64,000 nucleotides of DNA from Granulosicoccaceae sp. 1_MG-2023. Its GTDB lineage: Bacteria > Pseudomonadota > Gammaproteobacteria > Granulosicoccales > Granulosicoccaceae. Positions 63,273 to 64,000 of this stretch are shown here, piece after piece. Where the stretch lies: positions 1-64,000 of the forward strand of contig JAUOPI010000011.1 of NCBI GenBank assembly GCA_030546905.1, in the 5' to 3' direction. A model generated the notes under the pieces. That model saw nothing but the letters and a program-made list of their open reading frames with translations, searched no databases and was not told where the DNA came from. The translations under genes and the position numbers were made by a program. Position 1 is the stretch's first letter, and the number at the start of each line of letters is the position of its first letter.

Positions 63273-64000
63273 TTAGTAAATTTCTTCGCTCCAACCACGC
63301 AAATGTTGCCGGATCAGGCGTTCGAACATGGCCATATGGTCTTCCCGGTCGTTCAGTGCGGGGATGTATTGGTAGCGCTCACCGCCGGCTTCCATAAAGT
63401 AGCCGCGGTTTTCCTCGTTGATCTCCTCAATGGTTTCGAGGCAGTCGGCAGAGAAGGCGGGACTGAGGATGTCGATGGAGCGCACGCCCTGCGACGGCAG
63501 GGATTTGAGGGTTTCGTCGCAGTAGGGCTGCAGCCACTCTTCCGGGCCGACGCGGGACTGGAAAACCGTGAGGATGTCGTCCGGGCCGAGGTCCAGCGCG
63601 GTGCGGAGCATTTCGCTGGTCTCACGGCACTGGCGGCCGTAGGGGTCGCCTTTGACGGTGCTGCTTTTGGGTATGCCGTGATAGGACAGGACCAGCTTGT
63701 CGCCGCGGCCGTGGGCTTCCCAGCTTTCCCGGACCGAGGCGGCGAGGGCGGCGATATAGTCCTGACGGTCGTAGTAGTGGTTGATAAAACGCGTTTCGGG
63801 AATCCAGCGACGCCGTTGCAGGCTGTTGCTGACCGCGTCAAATACTGAGGCGGTGGTGGCGGCGCAGTACTGCGGGTACATGGGCACGACCAGCAGTTTG
63901 CTGATGCCGCTGTCCTGCAGCTCGCTGATGACGCTGTCGACCGAGGGATTGCCGTAGCGCATGGCCAGCCGCACGATCAGTTCGCTGCCGTCGCCGCTGT
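63273..64000 (-). CDS. hemH: Ferrochelatase, C-terminal part (cut by window edge)
   Basis: The reading frame is open to the right edge of the window, so the N-terminal part lies outside. About 242 residues are visible, including VRLAMRYGNPSV, LLVVPMYPQYCAATTASV, LVLSYHGIPKSS with the catalytic His, and TVFQSRVGPEEWLQPYCDETL followed by FSADCLETIEEI with the metal-site Glu. It inserts ferrous iron into protoporphyrin IX in the last step of haem synthesis. Confidence 0.93.
   Translation of the reverse strand, partial: SGDGSELIVRLAMRYGNPSVDSVISELQDSGISKLLVVPMYPQYCAATTASVFDAVSNSLQRRRWIPETRFINHYYDRQDYIAALAASVRESWEAHGRGDKLVLSYHGIPKSSTVKGDPYGRQCRETSEMLRTALDLGPDDILTVFQSRVGPEEWLQPYCDETLKSLPSQGVRSIDILSPAFSADCLETIEEINEENRGYFMEAGGERYQYIPALNDREDHMAMFERLIRQHLRGWSEEIY

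Overview
The window looks like a chromosomal segment of a free-living gammaproteobacterium, probably an aquatic, facultatively respiring one. No family can be named safely. The grounds are the gene neighbourhoods: engB - cytochrome c4 - dsbA, yhiI-rbbA-yhhJ, glcDEF, hldE-hldD, murU-amgK, a cytochrome bd operon with cydX and ybgE, and high GC. Almost every reading frame is intact and most genes sit in short, often overlapping operons.

Region by region. 1-3.8 kb: a nucleoside-type ABC importer (two permeases and a double ATPase) without its binding protein. 4.0-9.4 kb: a cytochrome bd operon (cydP-cydA-cydB-cydX-ybgE-MBL protein) facing a PAS/sigma-54 activator, with a near-consensus -24/-12 site and a palindrome between them. 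9.5-16.7 kb: aquaporin Z, then a catabolic-looking cluster (SDR, flavin monooxygenase, glycerol-dehydrogenase-like enzyme) under an AcoR-like sigma-54 activator, with two -24/-12 promoters. 16.8-19.1 kb: an octaheme cytochrome and its cytochrome b behind a perfect FNR box. 19.2-22.7 kb: heptose/LPS core genes. 22.9-30 kb: a DUF2126 transglutaminase-like protein, argS and two envelope lipoproteins. 30-44.9 kb: azoR with its LysR regulator, upp with a structured leader, murU/amgK, a YfaZ-like porin, mazG, cytochrome b561, a diguanylate cyclase, glcDEF and a CinA-like protein. 46.7-60.6 kb: mobBA, hisC, engB, cytochrome c4, dsbA, a Kbp-like protein, orphan rsxE, an exported ATP-dependent DNA ligase, the yhiI-rbbA-yhhJ exporter and an MscS channel.

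Two kinds of accessory DNA stand out. The first is a family of about 75-bp REP/BIME elements (TGTAGGAGC...GCTCCTACA): one copy at the left edge, tandem arrays at 44.9-45.2 kb and 50.6-51.0 kb, and a set embedded in a 403-bp composite tandem repeat at 45.6-46.7 kb. The second is a 2.2-kb mini-island inserted in a tRNA-Pro(CGG) gene at 60.9-63.2 kb. It is bounded by 56-bp direct repeats and carries a GIY-YIG/DUF4357 nuclease, an XRE regulator with three operator-like repeats, and the stump of a tyrosine integrase. The window ends inside hemH.

How the genes work together: much of the content is respiratory (bd oxidase, octaheme cytochrome, cytochromes b and c4, glycolate oxidase, RsxE), and regulatory DNA for alternative sigma factor and oxygen control can be read directly at three operons. 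All functions are inferred from sequence reading alone; no database search was possible.
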